NCBI RefSeq assembly: GCF_001297125.1
Contig: NZ_LHPC01000040.1
Location: forward strand, 1 to 64,000
Reading direction: 5' to 3'
Length of the DNA: 64,000 bases
From: Pseudomonas sp. RIT-PI-q
Lineage (GTDB): Bacteria; Pseudomonadota; Gammaproteobacteria; Pseudomonadales; Pseudomonadaceae
Shown: one piece after another, positions 61,134-64,000 of the stretch
Layout of the letters: each line of letters starts with the position of its first letter
How positions within the stretch are numbered: position 1 is the first letter of the stretch
The notes under the pieces: generated by a model
What the model saw: the letters and a program-made list of their open reading frames with translations, nothing else
Databases searched by the model: none
What the model was told of the DNA's origin: nothing
Position numbers and translations under genes: made by a program

Positions 61134-63671
61134 ATGAACGCATCACCGACCGGCAGCGATGCCCAGGCCTTGATTGCCAGGTTCGACTGGACACGCAGCC
61201 CGCTGGGCGCTGCCAGTACCTGGCCGCAGAGCCTGCGAACCGCCGTGGACATCGTGATTCATTCGCCGATGCCGATGCTGTTGCTGTGGGGCCCGCAGCT
61301 GACGCAGATCTACAACGACGGCTTCGCCCTGCTGGCCGGCAGCAAGCATCCACACGCTTTCGGACAACCCACTCACCAAATCTGGCCAGAACTCAAAGAC
61401 TTTACCGACCCGATTTACAGCGCCGTCCTACAAGGACAAGTGCGCAGCTACAGCGAGCAGCGTTTCACTTTACAGCGTGACGGCGTGGATTCCGACTTTT
61501 GGCTGGACCTGACCTACAGCCCCATCCGCGATGAAAGCGCGCAGGTCGCCGGGATTCTGGTCACCGCCATCGAAACCAACGAGCGCCGACGCATCGCCCT
61601 CGAACTCGAACAGCGCTCGGCCGCCAGCCTCAAGGCCCAGCACGAAACCGAGGAGCGGCTGCAATTGGCCCTCGCCGCCACCGACGCCGTCGGCACCTGG
61701 GATTGGGACATCAGCGACGACCGCTTCATCGCCGACACCCACTTCGCCCAATTGCATGGCATCGACCCGCTGTTGGCCAGTCAGTTACCGATCAGCGCCT
61801 ACCTCCATGGGGTTCACCCGGAAGACCGGGGCATGGTCACCCGCGCCATCAAGCACTGCATCACCCACGGCACCGAATACGCCGAGGAATATCGCTTGCT
61901 GCAAGCCGATGGCCAATTGCGCTGGGTGTTTGCCCGTGGGCGTTGCTACAAGGACCATCATGGCCGGCCGATCCGTTTCCTGGGCGCGGCCCTGGACCTG
62001 ACCGAACGCAAGCTCACCGAGCAGGCGCTGCGCCAGAGTCAGACCGAGCTGCAGCTGATCATCAACGCCATGCCGATCCTGATCAGCTACGTCGACAGCG
62101 ACGAACGCTTTCGCCTGAACAACGCGGCCTATCTGGACTGGTACGGCCTGACACCCCAGGAACTCTTCGGCCGCACCGTTCGTGAAGTCCTCGGTGAAGA
62201 AGCCTATGCCTTGCGTGCCGAGCACATCGCCGAGGCACTGTCCGGTAAGCCTTGCTGTTTCAGCATCAGCACCCCGCACCGGGATGGCAGCATTCGCCAT
62301 GCCCTGATGAATTACTTGCCGCGCCACGGCGCCGATGGTGCGGTGAATGGTTTCTACATTTTTGTGATCGACGAAACCGAGCGCAAGCAAACCGAAGAAG
62401 CCCTGCGCAATCTCAACGAAACCCTTGAGGAGCGGGTCGCCGCCCGCACCCGACAATTGGCCGAGGCCAATGAAAGGCTGCTCAACGAGATGTTCGAGCG
62501 CGAGCGCGCCGAAGAGGCGTTGCGGCATGCGCAGAAAATGGAAGCGGTCGGCCAGCTCACGGGCGGCATCGCCCATGACTTCAACAACATGCTTACCGGG
62601 ATCATTGGCAGCCTCGACCTCATGCAACGCTACATTGCCGACGGGCGCGCCGCCGAAATTGGCCGGTTCACCGAAGCGGCGGTGTCGTCGGCCAACCGCG
62701 CCGCCGCCCTGACCCATCGCCTGCTGGCGTTCTCCCGACGTCAGTCGCTGGATCGCAAGCCCTTGAACGCCAACGAGCTGATCCATTCCCTGGAAGACCT
62801 GCTAAGCCGGACCAAGGGCGATCACATCGAGCTCAAGTTGCAACTGGCCGATGAAGTGTGGCCGGTCAGCACCGACGTCAGCCAACTGGAAAACGCCCTG
62901 CTCAACCTGGTGATCAACGCCCGGGACGCCATGCCCGATGGCGGCGAGTTGCTGATCGAAACCGATAATGTGTATCTCGACGGCACTGACATCACCACTC
63001 TGGAGACGGTCAAGGCCGGCGATTACGTGATGATCGCCGTCAGCGACAACGGCACCGGCATGACCCCGTCGGTGCTGGCAAAGGCTTTCGACCCGTTCTT
63101 CACCACCAAACCCATCGGCCAGGGCACCGGGCTCGGGCTGTCGATGATCTATGGTTTCGCCCAGCAGTCGGGCGGACACGTGAGCCTGCACAGCGTGCCC
63201 GGTCAGGGCACCAGCGTTCGCCTGTATCTGCCACGGTTGCACGTCGCGGTGCCGGAAAACACCTTGTTGCCGGTCACGGGCGAGACGCCAGCGGCGATTG
63301 CCGGCGAAACCGTGGTGCTGGTGGAAGACGACCCGGCGGTGCGGATGCTGGTGCTCGACCTGCTCAACGAGCTGGGCTATCACGCCCATGAAGCGGAAGA
63401 CGCGAAGACCGCCCTGCCCTTGCTGGAATCGGACCTGCGGGTTGACCTGCTGGTGACCGATGTCGGGCTGCCGGGGATGAACGGTCGACAACTGGCGGAA
63501 ATCGCGCGCCAGCACCGCCCGGAACTCAAGGTGCTGTTCATGACCGGTTATGCGGAGAAAGCCGCCGAACGCCAGGGCTTCCTGGAGGAAGGCATGGACA
63601 TGGTGTCCAAACCCTTCTCCATCGACTTGCTGGCCAACAAGATTCGCACGATGATCGGCCAATCCGAGTGA
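61134..63671 (+). CDS. PAS-containing hybrid sensor histidine kinase
   Basis: An 845-residue hybrid kinase. N-terminal GAF/PAS-like region (1-150, with WPQSLRTAVDIVIHSPMPML), PAS/PAC domains near 175-300 and 305-430, a short coiled coil, HisKA with H-box GGIAHDFNNMLTGIIG (His about 480), HATPase (NLVINARDAMPDGG, DNGTGM, GTGLGLSMIYGF) and a C-terminal receiver with phosphoacceptor Asp in LLVTDVGLPGMNG (about 775). No transmembrane helix is seen, so it is probably cytoplasmic. No helix-turn-helix partner lies next to it; the signal is unknown. The ATG at 61134 is used; a TTG one codon before is possible. Confidence 0.9.
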   Translation: MNASPTGSDAQALIARFDWTRSPLGAASTWPQSLRTAVDIVIHSPMPMLLLWGPQLTQIYNDGFALLAGSKHPHAFGQPTHQIWPELKDFTDPIYSAVLQGQVRSYSEQRFTLQRDGVDSDFWLDLTYSPIRDESAQVAGILVTAIETNERRRIALELEQRSAASLKAQHETEERLQLALAATDAVGTWDWDISDDRFIADTHFAQLHGIDPLLASQLPISAYLHGVHPEDRGMVTRAIKHCITHGTEYAEEYRLLQADGQLRWVFARGRCYKDHHGRPIRFLGAALDLTERKLTEQALRQSQTELQLIINAMPILISYVDSDERFRLNNAAYLDWYGLTPQELFGRTVREVLGEEAYALRAEHIAEALSGKPCCFSISTPHRDGSIRHALMNYLPRHGADGAVNGFYIFVIDETERKQTEEALRNLNETLEERVAARTRQLAEANERLLNEMFERERAEEALRHAQKMEAVGQLTGGIAHDFNNMLTGIIGSLDLMQRYIADGRAAEIGRFTEAAVSSANRAAALTHRLLAFSRRQSLDRKPLNANELIHSLEDLLSRTKGDHIELKLQLADEVWPVSTDVSQLENALLNLVINARDAMPDGGELLIETDNVYLDGTDITTLETVKAGDYVMIAVSDNGTGMTPSVLAKAFDPFFTTKPIGQGTGLGLSMIYGFAQQSGGHVSLHSVPGQGTSVRLYLPRLHVAVPENTLLPVTGETPAAIAGETVVLVEDDPAVRMLVLDLLNELGYHAHEAEDAKTALPLLESDLRVDLLVTDVGLPGMNGRQLAEIARQHRPELKVLFMTGYAEKAAERQGFLEEGMDMVSKPFSIDLLANKIRTMIGQSE

Positions 63672-63725
63672 GTTAAGGCATAATCGCGCGCCCCGCTGTC
63701 ACGACCGTTACAAGGTGTCTGCCCC

Positions 63726-64000
63726 ATGAAAGCTCAAGCCCGCCATATTCTGGTGAAAACCTCGGAAGAAGCCGAGCAGCTCAAACAACGCATCGCCAAG
63801 GGCGAAGCCTTCGATGTGCTGGCCAAGAAGTTCTCCACCTGCCCGTCCGGCAAGCGCGGCGGCGACCTGGGTGAGGTGCGGCCGGGGCAGATGGTGGGGG
63901 TGATTGATGCGGTGATCTTCAAAAAGCCGCTGCGGGTGGTGCATGGGCCGATCAAGAGCAAGTTTGGGTATCACCTGGTGCAGGTGTTTTACCGGGATTG
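63726..64000 (+). CDS. parvulin-type peptidyl-prolyl isomerase, 3' end cut by the window
   Basis: 91 codons are present and the window ends after TG of what looks like the stop codon. The product is a PpiC-type parvulin: ARHILVKTSEEAEQL, FDVLAKKFSTCPSGKRGGDL, RPGQMVGVIDAVIF and KFGYHLVQV. It is a paralogue of the protein at 47606-47887, with about half of residues shared by eye. AAGG precedes the ATG. Confidence 0.88.
   Translation, partial: MKAQARHILVKTSEEAEQLKQRIAKGEAFDVLAKKFSTCPSGKRGGDLGEVRPGQMVGVIDAVIFKKPLRVVHGPIKSKFGYHLVQVFYRD

Noticed and set aside
47606..64000. A long duplication suggested by two parvulin genes
   Set aside because: The two parvulins are similar in protein but their surroundings differ, so they are dispersed paralogues and not the ends of a repeated segment.

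Overview
The window reads as a chromosomal segment of a fluorescent-group Pseudomonas. The evidence is the block gacA (TTG start)-uvrC-pgsA-tRNA-Gly(GCC), the REP-type palindromes carrying GTAGGAGCGAGGCTTGCCCG, a Pseudomonas-type rRNA leader at the left edge, an hbcR/bdhA-like 3-hydroxybutyrate cluster and an S-type bacteriocin. No search could be run; names rest on motifs and on recognising the translated proteins.

Layout. 1-180 (minus): promoter, boxA and leader of an rRNA operon whose 16S gene lies just left of the window. 465-2599 (plus): an SDR-like protein lacking the catalytic Tyr, then a LuxR-type regulator. 2630-15802 (minus): a type I secretion operon (ABC exporter, HlyD adaptor, TolC channel) followed by its probable substrate, a 2852-residue RTX protein with cadherin/Ig-like modules and two blocks of exactly seven ~55-residue repeats. 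16193-19250 (minus): a large multicopper oxidase of the McoA/MofA type and a broken, translationally coupled small gene. 20344-31171 (minus): a ~3600-residue RTX protein with two animal-type heme peroxidase domains, like the Mn(II)-oxidising MopA family; its frame is broken near the C terminus. 31867-36280 (plus): a second, divergently transcribed type I secretion operon, probably for the peroxidase. The whole 2.6-36.3 kb block looks like an extracellular oxidation and adhesion region that may concern Mn(II) oxidation.

From 36.4 kb the content is mostly core genome: tRNA-Gly, pgsA, uvrC and gacA (minus); a GNAT acetyltransferase and a nitrilase-family amidase (minus); an aromatic-amino-acid attenuator with two short leader ORFs and a DAHP synthase (plus). 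A colicin E1-like pore-forming bacteriocin (minus, frame broken at an A8 tract) with a convergent three-helix immunity gene lies at 43.0-45.0 kb, next to a protein of three beta-rich repeats. Then come a P. fragi-type lipase, a parvulin, and a yejABEF peptide ABC transporter operon.

53.6-59.7 kb holds a ketone-body module: a sigma-54 activator (HbcR-like), a sigma-54 promoter, a GntP-family permease, 3-hydroxybutyrate dehydrogenase and acetoacetyl-CoA synthetase, punctuated by perfect REP-type inverted repeats. The right end carries a PilU-like ATPase (minus), a PAS hybrid histidine kinase (plus) and a second parvulin cut by the window end.
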